From the NCBI RefSeq assembly GCF_963855985.1, contig NC_087112.1, positions 2,730,501-2,794,500 of the forward strand: a stretch of DNA of 64,000 nucleotides. Reading direction: 5' to 3'. Source of the stretch: Ostrinia nubilalis. Taxonomy: Eukaryota; Arthropoda; Insecta; Lepidoptera; Crambidae. Each line of letters starts with the position of its first letter. Positions within the stretch are counted from its first letter, which is position 1. Both the position numbers and the translations under genes were made by a program. The notes beneath the pieces are model-generated. The model saw nothing but the letters and a program-made list of their open reading frames with translations, ran no database searches and was not told the origin of the DNA. Below, piece by piece: positions 35,076 through 46,260 of this stretch.

Positions 35076-35146
35076 GGGTGACCACGCGACAAATCGACCG
35101 TTATTAACGGGACCTCCGAAGGTGAATTAGTGAGTTGGTCACCCTT
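35076..35146. repeat. Short inverted-end element (CAGGGTGACCA)
   Basis: CAGGGTGACCACG at the left pairs with GTTGGTCACCCTTG at the right, about 70 bp apart. CAGGGTG ends suggest a mariner-like MITE remnant. Confidence 0.4.
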
Positions 35147-35193
35147 GCTGATTAAAGTGGTTGATGTATGAGGAAGAAAGTTTTGGATTTATG

Positions 35194-35290
35194 AGTGGAC
35201 GCCCGATGGCGTGAGAGGTTGAGAAGTTGTGGATTCGATTCCTTTTTGGGTTATGTATGTATCAAGTGTCATATTTGGATTGTTTAGGTA
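35194..35290 (+). repeat. tRNA-derived SINE fragment
   Basis: GGCGTGAGAGGTTGAGAAGT and a B-box-like GGATTCGATTCC are present; no clear 3' end. Confidence 0.4.
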
Positions 35291-35477
35291 AAATACTCTT
35301 AAAAATACATTTACTATGTTTTTAAACGCTAGTGATACTCCTCTGAAGTATCGTCTACTGTTACTGTATTGTACTGTTTCAAGACTGATTCGTCATTTGA
35401 ACATATTAGGTGGACGCGAACGAAAATGCGGAATGATCACAGTCCATAGTTTTCACAAGATCTTTTCGAGATTTTAA

Positions 35478-35625
35478 GTCATCATCATCATTTCAGCTAC
35501 AGAACCTTAACTGTTGAACATAATATGCCTTTTCCAATGATTGCCAGATTGGCCGGTTGGTAAGAGGCCATCCAGCTCCATAATCAGTCATCTGTATACC
35601 TTGTGAGTGGACAGATGACTTAGGC
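35478..35625 (-). mobile_element. Old RTE-type LINE 3' fragment
   Basis: (CAT)n tail and a strongly diverged version of the family end (AACCTTAACTGTTGAACATA). Confidence 0.6.
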
Positions 35626-35639
35626 TGAGTAAATACATA

Positions 35640-38230
35640 ATTAAGTTCAGAATATTAAGACAAACAGCTCAACACACAAAACTTATTAACAAATTGAAAT
35701 AACTATGTCCTATCCTCGAGAAATGACAAATTTTAGCAAACTATATCCTAAAGATACGAAACACACATAAATCACAAACTATGGGGACAAACCAATGGCG
35801 ATATACGTTCGTTACGAATTAATTTACCCCGATAACGCCCTCTAGTGATGTACCGGTGTGATAGGATTCGGCCATTTTTGGTTTTTGAGTGTGACTTTTT
35901 GTTCCTTTCAAAGTTTTAGCTGAAAAGTTTGTTGTAATAAATTATTATTGAGAAAAAAATAGTTTGCTAAAAAATTATATTTTATTTCATACAAACTGAT
36001 AAAGTAACTTACGAGATCAATAAAAAACGTACTCGTATTATTTTTTCATTATCTTAATTATGTTATTTATTTCCAACTATATTGATTGCAATACTGATAA
36101 TAAAGTAAAATAAAGAATATGTAGTATAATATTTAAACAATGTAAATCCTAATTTTAATGAATTTAATGCTACATTAATTTCGTATCTTGTGTAATACTT
36201 ATAATTAAGACAACATTCGTATTATAATAACATTGTGCTGTAATATTTGGCCTTAATAAGCTCGACTCTTGTTAGTGTTAATACATAAATCATAGCGTTT
36301 TATTATCTCGATTATTTGTACTGAAATACTTCATTATTTTTATTAGCAGTAGGACGTGAATTACTGAGAATAGGCCTTCTCCTGAGATATTATTCAGTGA
36401 TTAATAGCTAAAAACAACTTGTATTATGGCCATGCCATGGATAATTGAAACGATGGCTTAAAAAGCACTCAATCTTTTTTTTTTGAGGTTTAAATGAAAA
36501 AGTGTGTCTTATTTTGGAGTGAAATCCATAACACAACGATTCAGATGTCTGAATTTAAGAGTGTTAAAATAAAATATTTATTTGTAGAAATAATATTATA
36601 ATACTAACTTATTCTTTATATGGTAACAATACATATTTAAATATTATATTTTTTATATTCTTAAAAATAAATACACACAAAATACCAATGAACCAAAAAT
36701 GACCGAATGCGTACATCACTACACTGGCGACTAGATGTGAAATTTAATTTCACTAACCGCAGTTTAGGGTTAACTTAAACACTTGTGCGAAGTGAAATTT
36801 ATTACTGTTTCGATGTAAACTAATAGTATTTTCAATTTGCTGTAGAAATATTAAATTAGTTGCAGTATATTTTGTTTAAAATCAAAAAGATTATCGCTTA
36901 TATTATACACACACCTAATAAGGCGACAGACCGTAAGTTAGTCTTTATGGGACACCATAGGTATCATGGCATAATATTAGACCTATCTATTCATGTGAAT
37001 CTGTCACTCAACTCTGTCAATCTGTCACTCATGTGAATGTGTCCCTCAGGAAATTGAACATAGGACCTCGAAGTAGAGAGCCTCCAATATTACAACCACT
37101 AGACGATAGAGGAAATAAATTAAGAGCAAACTAAACTATAACTAACCTTGCCTACCCCCGGCATCAAACTGGCAACTTTCTCATTAAAGGTCTTATGCAA
37201 GTCACTGAGCCATTCCCCCGGTCGTAAAAATGTCTGGGGGCGCGGGGAAAAGGATGGTTTATTTATTTAGCGAAAAGGCTAGAAATTGATTGACAGTCTG
37301 TCTAGTTAAAACATTTTTTAAAGAGATAAGTAAAATTGCAATAAAGCTGGTACATATATTTTTTAAAATTATTATTTATCGGTATTTTAAATTTATTGTA
37401 TATTCACTGCCAATGATGAAAAGTTACGCTGAAAACTTATTTAAAATAAAATGTTACCAAAAAACTTGTGCACGATTGTATTTATTTACATCTTGATTTA
37501 AAAAGCCGTCTTATTCTAGTCCCCAACAATAAATGAACTGTAATTTTGTAGTGCTTTTCAGTCGTTCTATTTATCAAAGTATTTAGTTTTATCACGCGAA
37601 TTTCCCAAGTTTTTATTGATGTAAAGACCGTCCACATAAAACAGCATAATGGCAAACAGGTCAATATTCTACCAAATACTTTTATGCTGCGTCGTAAAGG
37701 CGACGTCAACCCAAAGTGCATTCTATGGAATTCTTTAGTAAAGCGCCATCTATCCACCGCTAATGGCAACTTTTGACGTAAACTGCGCGGGTGACAAACA
37801 GCGGTGTTTTTCGACCCACTTTCGCGTTTTAGGGTTATCTCAGTTTTGAGATTTAAGTAATGAAATGTTTTGGGGTATTGCTCGCGGGATGCAGAATGCA
37901 ATATTTTTCAGACATGTTGTTTACGCTGATGTTGCTGAAGAAAACGGACTGGGGATAACAATGTTGTTAATTTTTAATTTCTATAAAAAAGAAGAAAGTC
38001 TAACTTCGTACCTTTTCTACACATTATTATAAAGAGAAAATATTTCAACTGTTTGTTTAATTGCCTAGTTCACATAGAGCACCTACCTATAGATATTTGT
38101 TTCTCTCTCTCATGGACAAGAGTATGAAAATTGAGTCCACGAATAGTGACATCGGTAGGTGATCGTTAGTCCACAATATGGACTAGGCTAGGTGCTAGTG
38201 CTATTCGTGGTTGAGTAGGTGCTATAAGTT
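35640..38230. other. Intron sequence, mostly unassigned
   Basis: AT-rich. At 37028-37097 the minus strand has an A-box-like TCGTCTAGTGGTTG and a B-box-like TGTTCAATTTCC, a tRNA-derived SINE head. The minus-strand frame at 37482-37901 (139 codons) has no motif that I recognise. Confidence 0.4.
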
Positions 38231-38233
38231 TAA

Positions 38234-38359
38234 GGCTGAATTGCACGGTTGCGCCAGCTTACTTTAACTTTGACAAACGTCAAAAATCTATCAAACTCCA
38301 TACAAAAAGCACCGGTTATCGTCATAGTTACCGTTAAAGTAAGGTGTTGCTACTCAGCC
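38234..38359. mobile_element. MITE, GGCTGAGTTGCACCA family
   Basis: Both ends present (GGCTGAATTGCACG; CTACTCAGCC) with TAA on the left and CAA on the right, and the internal ACTCCATACAAAAAGCACCG. Confidence 0.65.
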
Positions 38360-39059
38360 CAAGTACATACTACGCACATTTAGTTTTAGACTGGGCCATT
38401 TTGATATCTTTTTATCTATCTCTACAACAATTTCTCCCAAACTGAAGTCTCCAGTCATGTCGCTGATGACTCCATATTTAGCCCTAGGGGCGCCCTATGA
38501 CAAAGAGCCCTAATTTGACAAAGTCTCACGCAGCGGCACTCACACGCCCCCTGTGGTCCTTACCTAGCGGTCATAAATCCATGGAAATCACGGTTTTGAT
38601 CTTACCCTTAAGATAAATCCACTGAAATTGACTTATAAGTTAATATTACACGGATAGGTTTGTCTTAAATTAATTTTAAAATGCGCTTAGGTTTTGATTC
38701 CACTGGTCCAATGCCTAGGTAGGCTACATTTTCTCAAAGAACCTATTTTACTACATTCTATCGTGAAACTCTACAGACCAATGCTATTATTATGTAATAA
38801 CTTTAATCTTAATTCAGAGTTTTAAGACCTTTTATTATTAACTAACATTCTCTTTTAACCTAGAAGAATCAATTTAAGCTCTAATAGCTCTTATTAGCAC
38901 ATTGAAATAAATCAAGAGCTATATTGAGTTAAAAAAATATTACGATCTAACTAAAACACATAACAAGCAACAACTATAAAACAATAACAGACAAGCACGT
39001 GCTACAGACAAAGTTAAGGGCTACAATTAGAGACAAAAACTACAACATTCATTGCTCAC

Positions 39060-39086
39060 CTTGTAGCCTTCTTTGAAGGCCATTTG
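39060..39086 (-). CDS. Possible 27-nt micro-exon derived from exon 2
   Basis: Minus strand: an acceptor-like TTTTAGTGCAG precedes 27 nt encoding QMAFKEGYK, then a donor GTGAGC. It is phase 0 at both ends, so it could be included between exons 2 and 3 without breaking the frame. It mirrors the end of exon 2 (MAIKQGYE|GTGAGC). It may equally be an inactive duplicate; there is no transcript evidence. Confidence 0.3.
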
Positions 39087-39185
39087 CTGCACTAAAAGAC
39101 AAGCACATAGTACGAACATAGATAAGGGCTACAATCAGAGACATAAGCTAAACATCCATAACTCAGCTCGTAACTGTTTGATACC

Positions 39186-39330
39186 AGAGGTGGAATTGTG
39201 TAAAGCAATCGTAATCATTTGATAGTTCATAACGTACGATAAAGTCAGTTAAACAAAGCGTTTGACAGAATAATCGTACGTTATGAACTGTCAAATGATA
39301 ACGATTGCTTTACACAACTCCACCTCTGAG
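39186..39330. mobile_element. Palindromic MITE in the exon-2 array
   Basis: About 145 bp; AGAGGTGGAATTGTGTAAAG pairs with CTTTACACAACTCCACCTCT, arms about 56 bp. No clear target duplication. Confidence 0.7.
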
Positions 39331-39723
39331 CTAACTGTTTGAGTGACACAGACAAGCACATTTTACAAATAAAGTAAAGGGCTACAATTAGAGACAAGTA
39401 CGTACTACGAACAGAGCTAAGGGCTACACTTAGAGACAACATCTTAGCTCAATTAGAGATGAAAGTCACTAACACACAAGCACAATTCCAAACAATGGCT
39501 AGGGCTACAAACAAAGAGTAACAATAAACAAAGCTACAACATCCATCGCTCACCTCTTAGTTACTTTGACGATCACGGGCCAAGAACTAAAGTAAGGGCT
39601 AAGACAAAAGAGCAACTACAACAAACACATCGATACAAGCCCTACGCCTGTTATGCTATTCTACTACAAGCACATACTACGAAGGGCTACAATTAGAGAC
39701 AAAGGCTACAACACATAGCTCAC

Positions 39724-39804
39724 CTCGTAGCCCTGTTTGATGGCCATGGTGCCCCGTGGCCGAGACCACGCGGCGTATTCCAGGCCATCTTTTTGTTGGC
39801 AGTG
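39724..39804 (-). CDS. Exon 2 of the rotund/squeeze-like zinc-finger gene
   Basis: 81 nt, exactly 27 codons, phase 0 at both ends, between acceptor CTTTTCTTCAACAG and donor GAG|GTGAGC. It reads HCQQKDGLEYAAWSRPRG, then TMAIKQGYE. It joins exon 1 (MESGGKHK) and exon 3 (AKMSTGDG) in frame. GC content is far above the flanking intron. I recognise no domain here; it belongs to the N-terminal region ahead of the zinc fingers. Intron 1 (about 17 kb) lies upstream and intron 2 (about 7.7 kb) downstream. Confidence 0.7.
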
Positions 39805-40734
39805 CTGTTGAAGAAAAGGGGAATTTTATTATGTGGAAATACAACAATCAATCATAATGAAGACTTGGAATTATTAATTATGTTCTCCATATTAATTTCG
39901 TAGCCGATTTAGTACCAATTTATTGGCGGGGTTAGGTATTTTAGATTGATTTTAGAATGATTTAAGGGCGTCTGTTTTACTTGATGTGATCAATGATTTC
40001 ACATGTCTTCTAATCTAAGAATCACAGGATAAAGATCTTATTGAAGCTTTTGCATTAATTTTCATAAATGCACTATGAAACTGTCTGTTATTACTTAGGT
40101 GTGAAAAAAACTCTTAAAATTACCCATAATATGAGTTATTAAATGGCCCGGCTTTCTTCACTGCTTGAAAACTAGCTGTAAGCTAACACAAAAGTTTCTA
40201 TAAAATAAAATGTGTACAAATATAGTTTAGACGATATTAATCGCTAAATACAATCTCTGCCAGCAAAATTGTCTCTGTAAACACAAGGTAGGGAACAGTA
40301 AATTTTAATCACAACGTGTACACACATACAAAGTGTTCTGTTTTTTAGGGCAGTGGGAATATTGTACCCACATATTGTTGTGTTTGGAGAGAATTTATTA
40401 CTAAAAATAATATAAATTAAATTGTGTAGAAAGATAATTTCCATATTTAGAATCCTACACTACGAGTATAATGATCGGTTTACAAGTTTTGATGGTAGCT
40501 ACTACAGATTTTATTTGGGTCACTATAAATATTGGTCATCCAGTATATCCTCTCAAACTCTAAATGGTCCCATGAGACCACGGTAACAACTGATTCCTAT
40601 TACCTACGTTTCGATTCGCGGGTACTTAAAGGGCAACGATAAAAGGATGCGACTCAGCGCATTGCATAGAAGTTACACTTAACTAATCACAACGAAACCG
40701 AAGACAGCATGAATACTTGTCTGGTTAGTAAAAA

Positions 40735-41005
40735 AGTCGCTGACATAGCCCGACGGATAAGCAAGCTGAAGTGGCAATGGGCAGGGCACATAGTACGCAG
40801 AACGATGGGGCAGCAAGGTTCTGGAATGGAGGCCGCGTACCGGAAAACGCAGCGTGGGACGTCCACCTACAAGGTGGACCGACGACATCGTAAAGGTAGC
40901 AGGGAAGCCCTGGACGCAGGCCGCTACCAATCGATCAACATGGAAAGCATCGGGGGAGGCCTATGTTCAGCAGTGGACGTCCTATGGCTGAAATTATGAT
41001 GATGA
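40735..41005 (+). pseudogene. 5'-truncated RTE-type LINE copy
   Basis: Encodes KVADIARRISKLKWQWAGHI then a frameshift at a short deletion, continuing through the GRP-TRW block. (ATG)n tail; 9-bp duplication TAGTAAAAA (40726-40734, 41006-41014). Nearly identical to 14154-14548 where they overlap. Confidence 0.8.
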
Positions 41006-41470
41006 TAGTAAAAACGACAGCACATCGATGTAGAGACGCTATGGCATTTATTTAGTCGCAATAAGAGCTATTTCGCAACCAAATAGCCAGTTTTGCCGTC
41101 GACTCTACATTTACTGAAGCGAATCTCATTTTCTTATTTCCCTGTCCAAAATAATAGCCACAACTTCTAAGTGCCTACCTGCCTCAGGTATAAACATAAA
41201 CATGCCAGAAAACTCGTATAATCTTTAAAATGGCTGTACAATAGCAATAATTCTCTATTATTGAAGAATCCTAATGCTTTCTACGATGCCGTTACAGCAC
41301 AACTTACATACATTTTATGTATATGTTGGAAAAACGATTTTTATATCCATGACCCGGCCAACATATAAAACGTTAGTCCCAAACGCGGGGCCTCTCTTTC
41401 TATCTTTATTCGAGTGAGAGAGAGGGCCGCTCACGTGTGACGCAGGCAAAGACGTATATGTATGTGAGAC

Positions 41471-41679
41471 CAGTGCCGTAACTAGCCTTTTATGCGCCCG
41501 GTGCGAGAAATATAAAAAAATGTAACCTTTTTGAATAAAAAGTAACCTTCTACGGGGGGGGGGGGGGGTGCGGAGCGTGCATGAAACAAAACTAGATACT
41601 GGTCTGGTCATTTCTGCGCCCCTCCATGGTCTGCGCCCTGTGCCTGGGCACCGCTGGCACCGCCCTAGTTACGGCACTG
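41471..41679. mobile_element. Nonautonomous hAT element with perfect 8-bp duplication
   Basis: 209 bp, ends CAGTGCCGTAACTAG and CTAGTTACGGCACTG, flanked by TGTGAGAC on both sides (41463-41470, 41680-41687). A run of 15 G lies at 41554-41568. Terminal CAGTG and 8-bp duplication are hallmarks of hAT. Confidence 0.85.
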
Positions 41680-41689
41680 TGTGAGACGT

Positions 41690-43370
41690 GTAGGGAAAAG
41701 ACTTAGGGTGGCGTGGAGTCGTTTGCGTTTTAAAGTTTTAAATATTTCCATTTTTACTAGAGAATACAGATAAAAGTTTATGATGAGATAGAGTTACAGT
41801 TTGGAAAGAAAAGCATCGTTACATTGAGCTTTAAGTTAAATGCCATTGATTCGTTATTTTCAAAATCAAGTCTTTGCCATAAAAAGGAGATGAAGAACAT
41901 TTGGCACAAGCCTTATAAAGACACGATGGAATTAAGGTTGTAAAACACAATTTTAAAAATCTAATAACTCCATAAATAAGTTTTGTGAAAAATTGGTAAC
42001 TTTTTCGTTCGCTCTGAATTTACCTATTTGTAGTCATAATCTTAATTCTTCTTTATTTTATTTTTAGTGGCAAGACTTTCAATACATAAAACACTCGTTA
42101 TACAAATATACAAGACAAAACTATTTGTTTGCAGACTCCATTATTCAATAGGTACTATTAATTATTGCCGTGATTCTTAAATTCAAATTCATCATTGATA
42201 AGAATTTTTTTCGTAACACTTACCTAGTTTTTTGTATTCGGATTTGATAAAGGTACACATTTGAATACAGCAAAAGAATACACGTACACAAAATCCAAGT
42301 ATTACCTTACGAAAAATATGAGCACAAATATTTTATTCAAATGTACCAAAAACTTTAGCGACTCCACATCTGCGCTGTTCCCAAGAAAAACCCGCGACAC
42401 GAGTATTTTTCTTAACTTCCCCGTGTGTGAGTGTGTTTCTATGTGTGCACTACAGCTGTGTGGGTGCCGTCTTGGGTAGTAAAATATTATGCTGTCGGTC
42501 TTGAAATAACATTGTATAGATAATCAATAACAGCACCGTTTTATGTTCAATTCTAAAGTTCATAGCTTTAGGAGTTAAATTTGGATGACGTCATTAAAAG
42601 CTATGGTATAGTGATTGGATTTGGACGTTATAATGGTTTCTATATGTGCCCTGAAATGAGAAATGTCTTACTTTTGTCATAAAAGGACAATGGTTCCTGA
42701 AGAAAGCTAGTACTGCAAAAGCACAATGCATGTATTGTGCTTTCAAATAAACTTTTTAGTGAACTAGATTCATGAAATAAACAGGTATTATAGAAATAAA
42801 CTATAATACAGATTTTAATTCTCCTTCTAAATGTTGTAAGAGACGGTCAGTTGAAATTCGTCTTCAAAAAGCGACTAAGGTAAAATATTAACATCAGGCC
42901 TCCCTAACCCGTCTGGCCAGCGCGGGGAGTGTAAGCCAAATCCTCCATTTGCCTCTGGTAAATTAGATAGAGTCGTGTTTCTATAAAGATGATGGTGATG
43001 ATGATGTATTAATTAGGTACCTCACCAATCGTTAATTATCATCAAATCTTTATGACATGTTCCATGTGCTCTTAACGTGCCTTTACTTGTCTCATTATTA
43101 TTTTTTGGATATTTACCAAATTCAATCGCCAAACCAAATACTTATTGCTTATTACCGTTACTCTACTGGTAGTTGTACGATTACTATCTTTCCAAGCTCT
43201 CGCACAGCTTTTAAGCTCATTCAAATCAAATTAAAAATGTTTTTATTAGTATGGACTAAATAAATTCATCAAAAATCTTGACGATATTTTATCTGTCATG
43301 ATTTTAAGTCACTACCCTACCAGCGCAGCAATAATTTGGCTGTGCTGAGAAGAAGTGACACTTATTTAAT
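41690..43370. other. Intron 1 sequence, no exon seen
   Basis: At 42893-42990 is a minus-strand copy of the GGAGGATTTGGCTTACACTC repeat with a (CAT)n tail. Otherwise unassigned. Confidence 0.4.
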
Positions 43371-43515
43371 CATCATCATCATCATCATTTTAGCCACTGG
43401 ACGACGACAATACTTTCCCTGGGTTGCATCATCTTTCCTTAACTTTACGAACGTCAAAAGTCTGTCAAACTACATACTAAAACACCGGTTAAAATTACAG
43501 TTACAGTTAAGGTGA
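43371..43515. mobile_element. LINE tail scrap followed by partial MITE
   Basis: 43371-43408 is a (CAT)n tail plus a few bases of RTE 3' end (minus). 43418-43515 is a partial GGCTGAGTTGCACCA-family MITE. Confidence 0.55.
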
Positions 43516-43869
43516 TATATTCAATAAGCATCAATTTTAATCGTCCGCAAATACAGACAAAAGTCATTACCGTCAGTTGGCGTGTGTCAAAATAGATAAT
43601 CCAACTACCCTCATTCGCCTTGACAAATGGTTCGCCCCAAATTGAGCGACGGAGTTTGTGGTTAATCATTATTTTCCGCCGTTTTCTTACTGTGATGGAT
43701 GCTTTCGGAAAGGAAAATGTCTGGAGTACATCTCCTTTTAAATAAATTCTATTGCTGCCCTCAAATTGTAGATGTTTGCCATGCTTTGGAGTAAGTAAAA
43801 CCGTCTAAATTATGCTGAAGTAGCTTAATTTTGCATCGTGAATTTCGGTTTGCTATAAAAACTCTTTGT

Positions 43870-44030
43870 CGCACGCGTACTTCTTCAAAAAACGGAGATA
43901 AAACTATCATAATCTTTTTTCGTTTTAAAATCTCTATACCACACCTAAATCAGTTCAGTAGTTTAAGCGTAAAAGAGTAACAAACACTTATCCATGCACT
44001 CTCACAAGCTTTCATAATTTCCTTGAAAGC
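43870..44030 (-). mobile_element. Degenerate Helitron-like fragment
   Basis: Keeps AAATCAGTTCAGTAGTTTAA and AAGAGTAACAAAC, the middle of the family seen at 1508-1711. Both ends are lost. Confidence 0.4.
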
Positions 44031-44237
44031 ATAGAACCACCGAATATGTTGATTTCATTGTCCATAATATTAGCAATCAAACACTAGTCTCACTGTGGCA
44101 GCGACTTTAAAATAGCGTCTTTCTATGATTCGTATCTGGTTTATACTAATTTTTAGTTTCGTTTCAGCCAAAAGGCTCCATACAAGTATAACAATAAATG
44201 CTTATTTTGGTATTACAACTAGATATGAAACAATATA

Positions 44238-44681
44238 GAGGGTGGAATTTTGTAATACCACCTGGAGGGAAAGTACTCTTAATATTGTAGATAGTCATTT
44301 TTTCTCAAAGAAAACATTCCTTTATTTTTGAAAAGAAATAGAACTGCATTCAAAGATTTCCAAAAATTGCTTGCCACACCCGGGAATCGAACCAACTAAA
44401 ATCTGTTAAAAATTACACCCTGTATTTTTATTACATCGATCGTTAGGGTTAAGTATAAGGATGAAATCTCTCTAACAAACTTGATAAATCAAATGAAAGG
44501 AAAACCATGAAATCTTAAATTATTTTAATTATGTACAGAAAATTGTAAGGTATGGTAGTGAATTTTCGAAAAAAATTCTCTTTCTTTTAGAAAATAAAGG
44601 AATTTTTTCTTTCAGATTTTTTTTTTATCTACAGTATTAAGAGTACTTTCCCTCCAGGTGGCATTACAAAATTCCACCCTG
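44238..44681. mobile_element. Mariner-like MITE, 444 bp
   Basis: Ends (C/G)AGGGTGGAATTTTGTAAT with over 50 bp of matching inverted repeat, TA on each side. A worn tRNA-like B-box (GGTTCGATTCCC, minus) lies inside near 44385. Confidence 0.75.
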
Positions 44682-44685
44682 TATT

Positions 44686-45069
44686 TTAGACCCATAGACT
44701 ATTTCTGTAGTGCTGGAAATCATCTTTCTTATCACTTATCTTTAGAAGTATATCTAGAGCACACCCAAACAAATCGCCAAGTGTAAGCACAGAGGGCGTG
44801 ACCGTGCGTCTGACGGTGACTGATGAGCCGATTCCGATGCGGTTGTCACCCGACAGGGATACCTTGGGGGACGGATTAACATAACTGTTGATGACATTAT
44901 TTGTGTTGATTTCTGTGGGAACGTTCTGGAGGTAATGATGATACTGTTGAAGTACAGGTGTTTCGTTGGCGAGAATTGGCTTAATATCATTACTTGATAC
45001 ATACATGTATCCATGTATGCGTGTTTGTTTTCTTGGTTGTCTTAATAAATAAAGGCTGAGTTGCACCAC
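44686..45069 (-). CDS. Unassigned 127-codon open frame
   Basis: Bounded by a mariner-like MITE and a partial Harbinger MITE. The peptide has mixed composition (TPVLQQYHHYLQNVPTEINT, then VTPSVLTLGDLFGCALDILL) rather than the Lys/Asn/Phe bias of random AT-rich frames. The first codons lie in MITE sequence, so the annotated Met is doubtful. No domain is recognised. It could be an exon of an unknown gene, a transposon ORF remnant or chance. Confidence 0.25.
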   Translation of the reverse strand: MVQLSLYLLRQPRKQTRIHGYMYVSSNDIKPILANETPVLQQYHHYLQNVPTEINTNNVINSYVNPSPKVSLSGDNRIGIGSSVTVRRTVTPSVLTLGDLFGCALDILLKISDKKDDFQHYRNSLWV

Positions 45070-45121
45070 CTAACTTTAACTGTAACTATAACGGTAACCG
45101 GTGCTTTTTGTATGGAGTTTC
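45054..45121. mobile_element. Partial MITE, GGCTGAGTTGCACCA family
   Basis: Left end GGCTGAGTTGCACCACCTAA to TTTTGTATGGAGTTT, then broken. Confidence 0.6.
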
Positions 45122-45257
45122 CGCGAATTAGTTTTTCAATTTTTTTTTTGCGAAAAATACCGCGATTGAATATAATTAAGATGAAGTTGTATTATTAAAT
45201 TGTTCTATAGAGCTTTAAAAAAATTTAATACTGGTAATAAAATCACCCTGTATATTT

Positions 45258-45582
45258 TTTTATCCACAACGATGAAGCTCTTGGCCTGTATCTCTCCTGA
45301 TGGTAAGTGTTGATCAGGCCGAAGGTGGAAGCGAGCTTCACCCGGAATCCTCAACTACGGAGGAACTGGCTATCTTACCTCTTACTGCCGGAACACAATA
45401 ATGCTGTTAACATTGTTGTTATGCGACAGACTTAGGTAACATGGTGGTAGCTAGCCAGGCGGACTTAGAACAAGCCCTACCACCAACCAAACCGAACAGA
45501 AAAATCTGCCCCCACTGGGAATCGACCCGGGACCTCTGCGTCTGAAGCAGGTGGTCTTAGCACTAGACCACAGAGGCGGTTT
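45258..45582 (-). mobile_element. Near full-length tRNA-derived SINE
   Basis: The minus-strand head reads CCTCTGTGGTCTAGTGCTAA (A-box), then GGGTCGATTCCC (B-box at 45528-45517), the internal RNA polymerase III promoter of a tRNA-derived SINE. The body continues to a conserved 3' region (GCTCGCTTCCACCTTCGGCC, then ATCAGGAGAGATACAGGCC). Confidence 0.75.
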
Positions 45583-45589
45583 ATATCTA

Positions 45590-46257
45590 ATTAGTGCACT
45601 TCTAAACTAATAACTAAAAACCTTAGATCAACTAAAAGTCTTTGAGGAAATGCGTGTAACAGAGGGGAGGAAGCCATGGATATTATCTCAAGATATATCT
45701 CGAAGTAACGAGCGCATGTCACCGCCTGTCACAGTGACAACGGATCCGTCACTGTCACACACGATGGGCGATAAGGACAAGATATGGAGTAATGGTTTCT
45801 TAAAGTTTCTAGTTTGATTTTATAGCTTACTTTTCCAATTTTTAGTGTTACTTGCTTGTTATACTTCAGTGTGTCACATAAAGTCACTTGATTTCTTTTC
45901 TAACAAATGAATATGAATTTTTAGATCGCTCGCTTGAGAAATTTCCCCCTTTTTACACCGTGTGTGACCCTGTGCGTCCACGCGCACTGTGAGACCTCAT
46001 AGTAATGTTTGTGAATACCGGAGTTATTTGTGTCTCACTTCTTTAATCATTACCAAAATTCAACGAAATATTATTATGTTCAGATCTAAAAACATAACAG
46101 ACTGACAGAGCTACTATAATATTTATATGATTTTCAGCTATCAGCTATTTTTCATACCACTTTATGTATTTTTTAAAGCTCTAGGGAGCTAAATATCAAA
46201 AAACATTTTTATGGATTCTACAATAGTAATTTTCATAATATGAAACATGCTCTAGCT
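45590..46257. other. Unassigned, with half a MITE
   Basis: 45958-46023 is half of the CGCCCGTATTCACAAACATT MITE, with TTA at its right end (46024-46026). No gene seen. Confidence 0.45.
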
Positions 46258-46260
46258 TTA

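Larger units (their letters stand above)
38950..39723 (-). repeat. Degenerate tandem array of exon-2 3' ends and donor
   Basis: A unit of roughly 90-110 bp repeats, with motifs GACAAGCACATACTACGAAC and AGGGCTACAATTAGAGACA. The array ends at true exon 2. Copies of the exon-2 3' end and donor are seen at 39054-39090 (open frame, GTGAGC donor kept), about 39164-39185, 39325-39345 and 39549-39585, with increasing decay. A MITE splits the array at 39186-39330. Confidence 0.7.

Noticed and set aside
45517..45582. tRNA gene
   Set aside because: A- and B-boxes are present but the cloverleaf is not complete and a SINE body follows.
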